Part shown: positions 27,266 through 39,887 of the stretch, piece by piece
Layout of the letters: each line of letters begins with the position of its first letter
How positions within the stretch are numbered: position 1 is the first letter of the stretch
Assembly: GCA_003508835.1 (NCBI GenBank)
Contig: PUFA01000066.1
Coordinates: forward strand, 6,652,501-6,716,500
DNA length: 64,000 nt
From: Eonycteris spelaea
Taxonomy: Eukaryota > Chordata > Mammalia > Chiroptera > Pteropodidae
Direction: 5' to 3'
Translations under genes and position numbers: made by a program
The notes under the pieces: generated by a model
Seen by the model: the letters and a program-made list of their open reading frames with translations, nothing else
Databases searched by the model: none
Told to the model about the DNA's origin: nothing

Positions 27266-28740
27266 CTCGAGTAACAGATTCTAGAAATTGGCACCTTGGC
27301 CACACACCCCTTAATGGGTAACTCTGTGGTCTTCAGCCTGTCATGTTGTACAGCGCGGTACACAGTAAATCTGCATGACAATAAGTGTCCTGAGCCAGAT
27401 ACCACTGACCCAAATGTAAGTGTCTGTTCAGTCCCAACTTAAACATCATCCAGACCTCTGTCCTCAAGGTGAAGGCTGGGACGCTTAGTCCTAAGCAAGG
27501 AGGAAAAGTTCTCTCTGGCTACACACTTAAGAACCGAGAGTAAAAGAAAGATTCCAGGAGCCACCTCAGGGTGGACACTAGCCAAGACAGCCTGAAGAAT
27601 CTTGCTGGGGTTAGAAAGCAGACTTGACCTTGGCAAAGCCAGTCAAGGTCGTAGCAGAAAGTTCACAGAGCACAACTCCACTCCAAGGTCAGGGATGACA
27701 CGGGACACGGGCAGCACACTTAGTCCATTAACCGGTAGTGAAGAGCTTTGTGACAAGCGATTCGGAGCTAATCCAGGCGTGTGAGGGCACCAAACGGTGT
27801 CCACTTAGTTCCCAGAACACGCTTGGGGGACATAAGTGCGGCTCAGAGGAGCCGCGATGGGCTGAACATCATCCCCTGCGGCTTCCTTGATCCTTTCCCT
27901 TCTCGTCCTCCAAAGACCAGAGCGGCTGGCATGCACCCCCTGCACTGCCCGCAGCACGCCCTGAGACAGGCCGGAGCCGCGCTGGGGCACGCACGCTGGC
28001 CGGCCCTGGGCTGCTTGAGGCTGTCTTAGTCACATCTGTATCTCCTCCCGCCCGCGAGGAGAAGCTCGGGTTTTGACACGTGGAAAATCGAATTGTAACC
28101 CTCCCACTTTGGAGCGTTGTGACGGTTCACGTCACGTGTCGACTTGACTGGGCTGAGGGATGCCCCGATCACTGGCAAAACATTATCTCCACTCGACCCG
28201 TTTCCCAGGAGAACCCTGACCCGTAGCGATTCTGGTGCTGGGAGTGGTTCTAGAGCGCGGAATTTCAAAGGTGAGTTTTCTGAGTTGGACCAGTTTCTGG
28301 AATTGGTGAATATGATTGACTCTTAAAGACTCTATTTCCAGTAATGAAACGAGCACTGCTAGTCCGTGGCACGATCTGTTCACAGCGACGCACAAACACC
28401 TGCACCGGAGACTCCTGATCGACCACTTAGAGAAGCAAGGGGCAAAGTGGCCCTGTATCCGATACTTTCTAACACTCTTAGAAAATGAAGAAATACAATG
28501 ATGTTGGTTAGTTGTTCCTACGGTTTCTGGACAAATTGGTGAAAGAGAAGGATGAGTTTAGGGAATAATTAAATCTGATTATACCGATAATAATTGCTTA
28601 ATTTTTATAACTAATACTGATCACAGCTAATTCTGGTGGATAGTGATCATTAAAACAGTGGCGTGAATGGTCTGGAGCCCACGTGACTCGTTTCAGAGCA
28701 TCCATTCGTTCAGTGACATGTAGTCAACACCCACCCTGCA
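27266..28740. other. Intergenic DNA with one unnamed repeat
   Basis: 28120-28270 (GTCGACTTGACTGGGCTGAG, then CAGGAGAACCCTGACCCGTA) resembles a common old mammalian repeat whose family I cannot name with certainty; its two parts look joined by an internal deletion. The rest is unique, with no gene. Confidence 0.45.
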
Positions 28741-28744
28741 TTTA

Positions 28745-29500
28745 TCCATCAACCGTCAGGTACCACACAGGCCCCCTGCTCTTACTCCCTCCAATCCATG
28801 CTCCCCTCTGCAAACCAAAGTGATTATTTCATACACAGGCCCCACAGGTTCTGACCCTCACCCACCTCCCCATCCTTCTGCTGAAATATCACACCTTTCC
28901 CGCAGGTCCCCAAGTGGCCCACACCCCTTCTCACCCCTACCTCGTGTGAAATAGTCCCTCGTCCTAGAACGACCGTCTCCCTCATCGCTTGGTTAAACCG
29001 CATTCATTTTTTCCAAGTGCCACTGTCCAACAGAACCTTCTGTGATCAGCGAGAATGCTCTAGGTCTCTGCCCAGCATGGCAGCCGGCAGCCACAGGGAG
29101 CTGTGGAGCACCTGAAATGTGTGCGAATGCGAGTGAGAGACTCGATTTGTAAATTTTATTTTACCTTCATTAATTTGAATTTCAATGGCCACTTGTGGCT
29201 AGTGGCAACGTATTTGATGGCTCTAGAACTCAGTTCGGATGCTTTTCTTACGCTTCCGTTGTGGGTCATCTATATGTTCACTCTGTTCTTTTCACTCACA
29301 GGATTTATCGCAGAAATGTTATCTGTTTTGGCATGATCATTTGCCTGTCTTTGATTCCCCACCACTATTCAGCAATTTCCATGAAGTCAAGGGTCAGGTT
29401 TGTTTTGTCCCATATTGATTCCCTAAGGCCTAGAACAAGCTCCTGGCACACAGCAGACAATAATATTTGTGGGTAAGTGAATGAGTTGCTGAATAAATGA
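28745..29500 (+). mobile_element. L2 interrupted by a DNA-transposon-like insert
   Basis: L2-like sequence at 28745-29005 and a clear L2 tail at 29350-29500 (CCTAGAACAAGCTCCTGGCA, GAATGAGTTGCTGAATAAAT) flank a segment at about 29018-29212. That segment begins CCACTGTCCAACAGAACCTT and ends GGCCACTTGTGGCTAGTGG, the ends of a known non-autonomous DNA transposon type. The nesting implies the DNA transposon came later. Confidence 0.6.
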
Positions 29501-30390
29501 GCTTACATGACAGTATGACTTTGGAAAATCACTACCTTTCTAAACCTCCATTTATTCATCCATAACGTCTGTGTTCCCTTTGAGCTAAAGCACTATGTAG
29601 AGCGCGCCTCTAAATGGGGAATTACAGAAACTTGGCATTAGGTAGAAAGTTCCAGACATTACTTTAGACAATCTTCTTCCCACCATGACTTTCCCTAAAG
29701 CATTTCAGAAAATGACAGTAATTTATAGTTCAAAGATCAAACATGCCATGAAATTTTAACAGAGCGCAGTTCGGCCACTTCATTAAGGCACATTAAATTT
29801 ACACAATCCATATGTGACTAGTGAAATAATTCACTGGGGTGACCACTTATGTTTTGTCAGGATTGGAAAGTTTTTCAGACTGAAAGTTAAAATCTGGGGG
29901 CCTCAAAATATGAGAGACGCTCCCAGTAATCATTCCGCCTCTGATTTATGCAACCTAGCAACTAATAAAATATGGATCAGAGAGATTTAATATCAATTTA
30001 TAATTATCTTTATTTCTTATTACTTTTGGTAATAACTCCTGTGGCTTCCACATCACACATGGTTCTTTCAGAACAAAGTAAACCACAGCAAAAGGGCAGA
30101 AGGGTCCATCGGCCCATGTTGTCAAATACATCTTTTAAGAAGTGGAATGATGGAGGGTTTACACTGAGATCAAAAAGTTTGTAATTAATTTAAACCTGGC
30201 AAGTGTCTTGTATACAACATTAGGTTAATTACCTGTTAAGGTTCAGAATTCAGTTAGATCGTAATCATCCTTTGGGCCTCATTTAAAATCTATCCCTTTG
30301 CCCATACCATCCTCTCCGTGCGAAGCCCCTTGCTCCCTCTCTGCCCTGGGTAAATGCTCATTAAAGGATCCGTGGCGATGAGCTCATAAT
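29501..30390. other. Unique AT-rich intergenic DNA
   Basis: Repeat-free, AT-rich sequence. 29640-29830 in particular lacks low-complexity sequence and might be conserved noncoding DNA. No gene. Confidence 0.35.
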
Positions 30391-30394
30391 GGCG

Positions 30395-30600
30395 ACAGAG
30401 CGGAGTGGCTCCGTGCACGGGCGCTGGAGGGAGACCATTTACGTTTTACAGCGGGCCTTGGTTCCTTCATCTGTAAAACGGGGATTACCATGGCACTGCT
30501 GCAGGCCTGCAGGGCTGGCATGAGGGTTGCATGAGGCGTGAAGGGCTGGGTTCCCTTTATATGTGTCAAAGAGTGTGAACTATCACAGCAATGATGAAGA
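30395..30600 (+). mobile_element. MIR fragment
   Basis: TTGGTTCCTTCATCTGTAAA, ACGGGGATTACCATGG and GGGTTGCATGAGG match the MIR core and 3' half. Confidence 0.65.
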
Positions 30601-30714
30601 GGACCAGAAGGAGGAATAGCACAGGGCCGTGTGCGGATGGCCTGTCCGCTGCAACTCTGTAAAATAGTCAACGCTGTCGACGAGGCAAATGTCCCACCCT
30701 TCCTGGTGGCGTTT

Positions 30715-30840
30715 ACGTTTAATTTAGTAACTACCACCGATCAAGCACTTGCTAAGTACCAGGTATGTGTGATCTCATTAACGCTTCTCAGGAACCCTAA
30801 GAAGTCACAGTGGTTTACCAGTGATAGTGGCGGTGACTGT
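30715..30840 (-). mobile_element. MIR fragment
   Basis: CAAGCACTTGCTAAGTACCA, GATCTCATTAACGCTTCTCA and AACCCTAAGAAG match the reversed MIR 3' half. Confidence 0.6.
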
Positions 30841-30879
30841 GGTAGTAGTTATGACAATAAAAACAATATCTAACGATGT

Positions 30880-31060
30880 CTGCACCCCAGCACTGTGACA
30901 AGCCCGTTACATATGTGACCTCATCTAACCTCCCGCCTTCGCAAACCTATGAGATCAGAACGATAATTACCATCATTTTAGAGAGAATTAGCTCTGGTCC
31001 AGAGAGCTGAGTCAGAAGTCCGGGAGGGACCACACAAGTCCAGCTCCTCACGGCTGCTAC
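30880..31060 (-). mobile_element. MIR fragment
   Basis: GTGACCTCATCTAACCTCCC, CCTATGAGATCAGAACGATA, TTACCATCATTTTAGAGAG and a GCTGAGTCAGAAGTCCGGG-like end follow the reversed MIR order. Confidence 0.7.
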
Positions 31061-31469
31061 TATACTCCCCCCGTCCTACCATCTTGGAAATTTAGAATGT
31101 GAGTCAGTTAGCAGTAAACACACGGGCTGGGTGAGAACGTGGTGAGGGCTGCGGCAGATGACGTGCCTAGGATGCAAAATGCAAGGAGGCACTTGTTCTC
31201 AGGAAAAGGCCAGAGTAGCTTGGATGGGACTAGAAATGTCCTGTGTGGATATTTAATGGCCAATGGGGCTGCTCACCCTTCTACCCAGGCCAAAGCTTGA
31301 ACTGACACACAGTCACGTCCATCCCATTCCATTAGCCAAAGCGAGTCATGTAGGGAGCCCTGATTCAGAGTGCAGAACAGACTCTTCTCCACAAGAGAAC
31401 CTCAAAGCCACAATTTGAGGAATGTGGGGATGGAAAGGGGAACGTTTGGAGTCGTTTTTGTACTCCGTC

Positions 31470-31660
31470 ACAGCTAGGAAGACTAATATTCATTCCGTTC
31501 AACCATTCACTAGCTGTGTGGCCATGAATAATTTAATGGCCCTGTCTGGTCCTCATTTTCTATATAAAACCTACCTCGTCATTGTTGTATTAGATGAAGT
31601 AGCACATGAAGTACACACCACAATGCCTGAAACACACTCAACAAACACTAGCTATTGTTT
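31470..31660 (+). mobile_element. MIR fragment
   Basis: CTAGCTGTGTGGCCATGAAT, AATTTAATGGCCCTGTCTGG and ACACACTCAACAAACACTAG follow the forward MIR order. Confidence 0.65.
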
Positions 31661-32435
31661 CTAACTGATCTTATTTACAAACTTCCTCACACACGTGTTA
31701 AAACTTTCTTTATAGATCCATGAGTTGGGGGCTGGGCCCGGATGAAAGGAGAAATACAGCATGCTCAGAAGTGAGGAATACATGCCTTTACCTTACACTG
31801 CACTAAGCCAAACTCTCTCTGGCCTGAGCTATTTCCTGATGAGTAGATAATGTAATCAGTTCTTTTCTGCCAAAATGAAAACTTCATAAGTGGTTATCCA
31901 AGATGGGAAAGACAGAGTTCAAAGTGCAGCTACAAAGACGTCAGAAACAAAAGCTGGATGAAGTTGAAAAATAAATGCGCTGCTCTTGCATTTGGCGCTA
32001 TTTGCATTTTTCATTGGCATTCTGCATCAGCGCAGAACGGTAGCTAATCTAAATTCACAACTAGGTGATTAACCGGGCACTTTTCCGATGGCTCTTGCTT
32101 TCAGAAATATTCTAAATGAGGGGGAACTTCTCTGTCTTAATTGGGAACAACAGAGTCAGAGAAGATTATGGGCAAAAACTGGCTAATTTCCCGATATAGA
32201 ATTTTATCCTAATAGAGTTTCCTTTATCAGACTCATAGGACTTTGGACTTTGAATACCCTTGCTAGTAGTTTCTTCGTCTTCTGCCATTACATCAGCATT
32301 TATTCAAGTCCTATTCTTTTTTATGATGACTAGTCGAAGTAACGTAAAAATTAAAAAGAAAAGGTATGCGTGTAGACTAGATACACATTTGGACACCGAC
32401 CTAAAATCAAATTTGCTAAAAATATGATTTCCTGT
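31661..32435. other. Unique AT-rich DNA
   Basis: No gene or repeat recognised. 31985-32090 (TTTGGCGCTATTTGCATTTT and following) is balanced, octamer-like unique sequence that might be conserved. Confidence 0.35.
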
Positions 32436-32439
32436 TATG

Positions 32440-33850
32440 AACAACTAGTTGCCCACAAATCTGATAGCTTAAATGAAACAGACCAGATCCTCGAAAGATA
32501 CAAACTACCAAAACTCACACAAAGAGAAAGCGATAAACGGAATAGGCCTACATCTATTAATGGAATCGAAAACTTCTAAGAAAGAAAGCACCAGGCCCAA
32601 ATGGCTTCACTAGTGAATTCTGCCAAATATTAAAGGAGGAAGTGACACCGAGTCTCCACAATCTTTTCAAGAAAATAGAAGCAGAGAGAACACTTCTCAA
32701 CTCATTCTATGAAAAGAGAATCACCATAATACAAAAACAAGATGAAGAATTTATAAAAAAGCAAAACTATAGACCAATCTCTCTCATAAACATAGATGTA
32801 TAGATGTAAAAATCCTCAACAAATATTAATAAATTCAGCAATGTATTTTTTAAAAATCCTACAACTAAGTGAGATTTATCCCAGATATATAAGCCTCATT
32901 TAGCATTTGAAAATCAACATTGTAATATGAACATATGAACAGGCTACAGAAAAAAACTCCTATGATCATATAAATTGATGGACACGGCACTTGATGAAAT
33001 CCAACACCCGTTCATGATAAAAACTCTCAGCAAACTAGGGGTAAAGGGGAAACTTGTCAATTCTCCATTTAAATTAAAGAACCTCTACAAAAAAAAGAAA
33101 TTTACTGCTGAGATTATACTTAATGTGAAAGAGCGACTGCTTCCACCCCCAAGATTGAGAGCAAAGTGAGTGTCCTCTCTTGCCACTCCTACTCTTTCTG
33201 CAAGTCTTCGCCAGTGAGATAAGACAAGAAAAGAAGGTAAAGGCATAGACATTGGAGATAAATAAATAAACTCTCTTTATTCATAAATGACATGATTGTC
33301 TATGTAGGAAATCTGAAAAGATTGACTAAAACATACAAAAGCAAAAACCTTCCTGGAACTATAAGCAGGTATAGAAAATACAAAGATTTCCAGATACAAG
33401 GCTAATGTACAAAAGTCAAATTTCTTTCTTACACCAGCAATAAACAACTAGAATTTAACATTACGGAGATAATGCCATTTATAGTAGCACTGAAAATAAA
33501 TAGAATTCTTAGAGAGAAAGGTAACCAAATATAAACAGGATCTATATGCAAAAAACAACAATAACAACCACCACCACCACCACCTACAAAACTGATGGGA
33601 GAAATCAAATAACAACTAAATAACTGGGGACATGTTCCATGCTTATGGATTGGAAGATTAGATATTGCTAAGTTGTCGATTCTGCACAGACTAAATGTAA
33701 TGCCAATCGAAGTCCCAGCAAGCTATTTTATAGGTAATACAGATAACATAATACAATAATGCCAAACTGGAAGGACAAAAGAAGCTTAGCCAACGCAATA
33801 CTGAAGTTAAAGAACAAATTTAAAGAGTCGTACCACCCGATGTCAAAGCT
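32440..33850 (+). mobile_element. L1 ORF2 fragment (reverse transcriptase region), dead
   Basis: Despite many stops and indels the order of L1 ORF2 is clear: CCAGGCCCAAATGGCTTCAC, AGACCAATCTCTCTCATAAA, AAATCCTCAACAAATATTAA, TTCATGATAAAAACTCTCAG, AATGACATGATTGTCTATGT and CTTATGGATTGGAAGATTAG. The piece has neither 5' UTR nor 3' end. Part of it reads as a 64-residue frame at 32975-33169 with QHPFMIKTLSKLGVKGK. It is an immobile fossil. Confidence 0.9.
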
Positions 33851-35015
33851 GCAGGAGTCCAGCCAGTGTGGCCACTGGCGGAAGAGCAGACACACGGGGG
33901 TAACGAGAGAGAACCGCGTGCCCAGAAACGGACCCACACAAACACGGCCAGCCGGTGCTCGCGAGAGGAGCGGAAGGCACGTCTTCAGGCGACGAAAAAG
34001 GTGCCAAGGTATGACACGTGCTTAGGCACAAGCCATGGCCCTCGACGCCGTCTTTAGCCATGACCCTCAGCAAAACAAACGCTGACCAGACTCTGACGGA
34101 ACCGTTGGAGGTGCTGATCGGCCTGACGTCCCTTTTTTATAAGCCAAACTATTGCGTTGGGCTTTCCTTGACTGTGCAGCCTGCTGCATTTGAATAAAAA
34201 ATATCTTCATTCTCTCTTTGGGTAAGGGAACTCTAGCAATGAAAGTTCCAGAATAAAAAGATATCTTTTCTTTGTTGTCATGCTTTTTTGTCATCAGAGT
34301 TTGTTTTGTTTTGTTTTTTTAATTCAGATGGCCAAATGAGAACTCAAGGTAGATCCAAATCACAGTGTTCTCACTCATGTAAATGAATCTTAAACAAAAC
34401 TCAAAACGCTTTAGAGCCTAGGTCCAAGGAGTCCTTGGACCAATGACATGAAAAACAGATGTGGTCGCTTGGAGACTCTTAAGTTAAATAACATCTGTTC
34501 TCTGACAAAGTTTATGAGACCTAACCCGATTTAATTTTACCTTTCTTTTGTACCTTCTTGGAAGCGATGACGTAATCCGCTTATGTCATCGTTACCATTG
34601 GCGTCAATAATGTGTCATCTCAAGAACAAGAGAGGAAAGTTTGAAAGAGAAAAAAATTCAAAGGATGTTTATAATGAGAAAATTATATGTTGAGGAGGAA
34701 GGCAGCAATTCTTGACAATATTAAAAGAAAATTCTTTAAATAGCAGCAATTTTTCTTGTTAACAGCATTGGAAATGAGAGAGCAATAGTATTTTGGTGAG
34801 CCTGATATTTTATGTTAGTAATAAGCTGCCCAAAAAATAACTGGGAAATTGCAGACTTTATAAATTTGGTTCATTGGCCACAGCTACCTATCCTTCCCCG
34901 GGGAGAAAGATTTGTCTGAACTTTTCAAAAACTCGAAAGGAGCCAAGATAACCAAAGCTTATTATTTGTTCAGATTTTTTTTTAACTTAACAAATGTAAA
35001 TGTCTTGATAGGCAG
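33851..35015. other. Unique DNA with two notable palindromes
   Basis: No gene. It contains a 21-bp palindrome at 34421-34441 and a double bZIP-like inverted repeat at 34565-34591. The rest appears repeat-free. Confidence 0.4.
34565..34591. promoter_or_regulatory. Paired CRE/bZIP-like sites in inverted repeat
   Basis: CGATGACGTAA (34565-34575) and TTATGTCATCG (34581-34591) are inverted copies around TCCGC with a single mismatch in 11 bp. Each arm holds a CREB/ATF-like half (TGACGTAA and its partner TTATGTCA). GGCGTCAAT follows about 10 bp later. The regulatory role is inferred. Confidence 0.4.
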
Positions 35016-35019
35016 TAAA

Positions 35020-35180
35020 GTATTTACGGAGAGTTGCAGGTCAAATTCTGGCTCCATCTCTTACTCGCTCTGTGACTTCAGACAAGGTCCTTAAGCTTTC
35101 TAAGCCCCAGCACCTTCATCTACAAAATGGAGAAAATACTACTGCTTCCTTCCCAGGGCGGGTGTAGACAAAGTACCCGC
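35020..35180 (+). mobile_element. MIR fragment
   Basis: CAAATTCTGGCTCCATCTCT, TCTGTGACTTCAGACAAGGT and TTCATCTACAAAATGGAGAA are close to the MIR core. Confidence 0.8.
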
Positions 35181-35629
35181 TACAGCGCCCACCACCAGTT
35201 AGCGCTCAAAGCACGACGTGTTCTCTCTCTGCAGCCGCGGTCCGTCACGCCTCGCGAAACGTCTTGTGTCTACCCAGGCCTCTCTCAGGCTTCCTGTTTT
35301 ACATCCCTTTTCAAGACCCTTCAGGTGAAAATGGTGTGTGTGACTGCAGAGACGTGAAACTCACTTTTAACGTCCACCAAAGCCTATCTACCCACCAGTG
35401 CGGGTGTTGGATTGTTTTTAACTTCCACGCAGTCACGTGTGAAGGCTGAACACTTCCCCCTAATGGTGGCACCGTTTTGTCAAATCATTCTCGAATCTGC
35501 CTTCAGTTCAGCTCAGCCACCATACCCAGGAAAACCTCTCATTTTTCTTCTAGACGCCCCTTGCTTTTGACCCAAGATAGCCACACTCGTTGTTAAATCT
35601 TCTTCTTCGTGCAACTAATATTTAATAGA

Positions 35630-35870
35630 ACACTTACTATGTGTGAAGAGCTACATATTCACATAAAATAGATATGGTCCCTGACATTTTGGCACTTAAA
35701 AACATAGTAGAGAGACAAACAATAAATAAGTATCAAAAATAAAACGGCGATTATTACAACGAGACAAATGCTACAGATAGAATAATTTTAGGGAGTGCTC
35801 CCATTTAGATGAACAGCGAATGATAATCTCTGAAGTGCACAGGGAAAGGGCTGCTAGTTTTTAAGCCATG
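35630..35870. mobile_element. Old L2/MIR-class fragment
   Basis: AACACTTACTATGTGTGAAG, ATATGGTCCCTGACATTTTG, GAGACAAACAATAAATAAGT and ACAAATGCTACAGATAGAAT follow a common ancient repeat order ('activity...tgtgccaggcactg...caataaataag'). The family assignment is approximate. Confidence 0.5.
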
Positions 35871-37765
35871 ACGTGACAACTTTGGGTTCACTGTTTGAAG
35901 TGACAAACAGGCACTCAGGCTGCTCTGTTGAAAAAAAACAGAGCACAAAAGTGTCCCGAGGAACCAGGAAGGAGCCTCTCACAGACATCCAGGCAGAACA
36001 CACAGCTTAGACGAGGAAACTCTACCAGAGCTGCAAGAGATAGCATGCGCATTGAGAGATTCTGAAATAAAAGGCGGATTGCATTTTTGAGGGTGGGAGT
36101 GGAAAAAGAGGGAATCTCATCACCTGCCAGGCAGAGGCGGCCTGTCACGGAGCCACAGGACGTAGGCTTCAGGTTCCCTCTTTACTGAGGCTTCAGGGAG
36201 GTCTTAGCAGTAAGTTCATTGTGTCTTACTTTTTTTAATATTTGCAAAAGTCATTTAAGCTTCTGTGTACTTTATAAATGGAGCGTCCTCAGACCCCTCA
36301 AAACCTCTGTCTACCTACTTTTATGCAGTGAGCACTGACCACCAGGTAGATAGGTGGGCGGATCCTTCTTCATGGAGATAAGGGACATGTGGCTGGGAGT
36401 TAGGGTCCCATTAGACAGGAGTTTGAGATGCCTGCCAGCATTCAGTTCATCAGAAAAGATCCTAAAGTGCTGTCCTCCATTATTCATTGCAACATCAAAT
36501 ACAGTCTTCAAAGAAAGAAAAAAGTGTCACCATTGACAATACGCAACTTCTAAATTAGTGGTTCTTGATGTTTTTACATTATCTGTGGTAATTTAGGAAC
36601 CCTACAATCTTTCCCTCCCAGCAAACGCACTTACACCTGACAGTTTAACTCACCTGGAGCCAAGTCCATCCCCAAAGGCAGTCACCACACCAAGGAGAGG
36701 CGACGAGTGGGAGTTCTGTTTACCCAAAGATTATCCTGGTAGATATAACATTTTCTTCATGTATTAATTTTGGAATGTTTATTAAAAATCAGTCATCTTG
36801 CTTCATAGTCCCATCTGATGGCAATACATCTGAGGACATTTGAGATGACACGGGTTTTATGCTTAAACCTTCTGAGAACGTTTATTTTCAAAGCACATTT
36901 TTCATCTTTCACATGCTCCCAAGCAAGGCTATTTTAAAGAATTAAATGTATTTCCTAGCCTCAATAACATGCACTGTTTTTTTAGGAGCATCAGCCGAGC
37001 ACTGGAGAAATTCATGAATACTAAATACTGCTCTGCAGAACGTGTTGCTGGCTCCCTCCTCCGGCGTCACTCAAACATCCTTTTGTTTATTCTCCGAGCC
37101 GGTGGTACCACAATGCCTCTGACTTTCCTCCCCAATTCCATGCTAAACCTGGGAATGAGGAGTATTGCTAAATGCTCCTCCCCCCACTTTGCTCGTAGGA
37201 AAACGAAAAGATTGCTTGTCAAATCATCAAACCACCATCAACACAAATTCTATTAAGACCTATATTCAGTTTCCTATAACAGTAGCACCTTTTGCAATTT
37301 CCCTGTCCAGAAATTTAAAGGTTCCCAAGAAACAGAGACTCCATGAGTTTGCATCCCTACATGGAGCCCAACTCCTATGTTCCTAGGCAGACCCCCGTCC
37401 ATCCGCCACCTCCCCTGGATAGAGAGCTCCTTAAGGACAAGGCATCCACAAATCTACCTTTATGCACAAACTTTGCACATAGTAAATATAAAATGAACAC
37501 AAAGGAACTAAATGTGAGATTAGTCTGGCTACTTGGCCTTGCTAAATCTGTAGTTCTTCGGTTTTTTTTTTTTTTTTTTTTTTTAGCTATAATTTCTGGG
37601 GCATCTGCTATCCTGCTACCCTGCAGGTTCCACAGATTATCTTGTTGATTGCTCATAGGAACCATGCTGGTGATACCATCCCTGTTTTGCTAATAAAAAA
37701 TAAAAAATGAAAAAAAAAAACCAGCCTTTAAGAAATTCAGTAACTCTCCCAAAAGCATCCAAGAA
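35871..37765. other. Unique intergenic DNA
   Basis: No gene. A perfect 9-bp hairpin lies at 35921-35945 and a T-run of about 24 at 37561-37584. A poly(A)-like run lies near 37690-37720. Other repeats are not recognised. Confidence 0.4.
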
Positions 37766-37769
37766 AGTC

Positions 37770-38135
37770 TTGCCCGACTGCCAAATTCATGTTCTTTCCA
37801 ATATCCACACTCGCTCCATCACTCACTCCGTTGTTGCGAACCTGGCTTCCTGAGCATGTCAGACGCTCCAAGCATCATCCACCCCAGGACCTTTGCACCT
37901 CCTCTTCCTTGTGCCTAGAAGGCTGATTAGCCATCAATCTAGATACCCACTTCCTCAGGCCATCACATCTCCATTTCATTCCTTCAGAGAGGCTATTCCT
38001 GGGCATTCTACCCAAAACTCCTTTCCCTGGGCCACTTTCTGTTCCTCCTCCCTGTTCTCCGTCTCATCATCGCATGTGTCGCTACCTGTCAGTGGGTCCC
38101 ATTATGCGACGCACTTCAGTGCAACCACTCCCTAA
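37770..38135 (+). mobile_element. L2 LINE fragment
   Basis: ACCCCAGGACCTTTGCACCT, CCTCTTCCTTGTGCCTAGAA and TCAGGCCATCACATCTCCAT correspond to the L2 3' region. Confidence 0.65.
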
Positions 38136-38995
38136 AATGTTAGGATTCAGACGATTGTTGATTAGCTTTAGGTGACTTAAGTCGGTAGCTATGGGTCTTT
38201 TCCTCCATTTGTTTTGTGTTTGTCAGTGACACCTTCCATTTGCCAGTCGACGTGGTTTAAGGAGATCATTGACGACGCCGATTTGAAGGCGTGTGAGCAG
38301 CGCCTCGCCGCCTCGCGGAACAGTTTATTGCATTCTTTTGGACTGGCGGACATTTATTATTTGCTGCTTCTTCTTTTATTGCTATCAGCACCATTTTCCA
38401 CCCCCAGACAAAGCTACTAAAAATTAATCCACAAAAATATTAAAATGTGATATGTTCCCTCAGCCTTGTTTTCATTTATCATCTTTACGTCCTTGCCAGT
38501 GAATTTTTTGCCATTTTTTTAAACTTCGCATTCAATGAGAACTGATGGAGTGTAGGAGCGTGAGTCCGGCTGTGATGGAAATTTCACAAAGGGATATAAT
38601 AACAACAAAAAACAGCAGTAAGGATAAATAAGCTGCATTCGACAAGTATACAACAACATGCAAGGCAGCATTATATGTGCTTTATGTGTATTTTTCGTAT
38701 AATCCTTACATTTCGTGTAATCCTTACAATCTCTTATTCCCACGTACAGATGAAGACACCAATCCCAAGAGCCGGAAAACTTGTCGATAAGTGTATCGCG
38801 GAGGTAAGACTTTGAGCCAGGCAGTGGGACTTCGAGTGCTCTTAACTGCCGCATCAATGCCACTGGGGCATTTGGGAGCTGCTACCAGTTTTCTGTCCCT
38901 TGGATTCATAAGTGTAGGCGGAATTGATTGGATAGCCTGGAAGCCTGATGCACAGTGAGATGCCAATGTGAATGTGTCCTGAGGTTTGATAGTCA
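38136..38995. other. Unique intergenic DNA
   Basis: No gene or clear repeat. A short duplicated phrase (AATCCTTACA, twice within 38698-38730) is the only internal structure I noticed. Confidence 0.35.
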
Positions 38996-38999
38996 TTCG

Positions 39000-39200
39000 G
39001 TGCCACTCTGAGTGCTAAGGCATTTCATGAAGTCTTCTGATCTCCCCATGAACACTAAGAGGCAGGGAGCAGTACTATGCTCCTTTTACTTTTTGAAGCT
39101 AGAGACAAGGAAAGGTGAAGTCATCTGTCCAAGTCCACCTAGCTGGTAAGAAAGGGAGTGAGGAGTTTGTTCCAGAATCCACCCTGTTTCCCACTGCCTC
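39000..39200 (-). mobile_element. MIR fragment
   Basis: GAGTGCTAAGGCATTTCATG, GAACACTAAGAGGCAGGGAG and CATCTGTCCAAGTCCACCTA follow the reversed MIR order. Confidence 0.65.
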
Positions 39201-39885
39201 ATTCTTAATAGACCGAAGCTTCTCATTGACATGCGATACTTTGCAATGACTTGTTACGTATCTTTCTTCCGTTTTTCATCTAAAAAGCTCAAGAGAAAAA
39301 CTGTGCAAGAAGCCTTTAAGCCATGAATACTCCTTAAAACTTACAACGGTAAAAAATAACATCGGCGTAGGGAAGAGAAACGGTTCCCATAAATCAAGGG
39401 TGTTTTATCCCTGCATCTGAGCATTTCCAATTGGCATAGAGTTTTCAAAACAACAAGTTTTTATATTTGTGAGGGATTTAGAGTCAATCAATAGCCTCAA
39501 ATTTCACATTATTAAAGTAATTCTGAGCCTGTCAAGAATTCTGACCCACAAACCACATCTATATGTTAGAACCGGATCAGTCATGGAACAGTCAAAAATC
39601 TTATTTTTCAATCGACTTCATCAACTGGATGGTAATTGACAAGGGCCTCTCGAGCAGCTCAACTCATTTGTGAAAACAGTTAGAAGAGAAGCTTTTCGGA
39701 GACCAAGAAATGTTTATCACAGGGAATGAACTATCAAACCCACATTTTAAACACAATTTTAAGCACAGTCCCATTGCCATTTGAAAATAATTGGAAATTG
39801 TCAACAAACTCCCCTGTCATGATGAAAAGCAACACTGAAATAGCCTACATTTGTAGGTATTTTGAGTTGAAAGGTCAGGTAGCAA
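39201..39885. other. Unique AT-rich DNA, possible conserved element
   Basis: Repeat-free sequence with no gene. The balanced, non-repetitive composition of 39280-39830 makes it a fair candidate for conserved noncoding DNA, pending alignment. Confidence 0.3.
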
Positions 39886-39887
39886 AA

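Noticed and set aside
32975..33169. Small coding gene in the L1 region
   Set aside because: It is a fragment of L1 ORF2 in a copy full of stops and indels.
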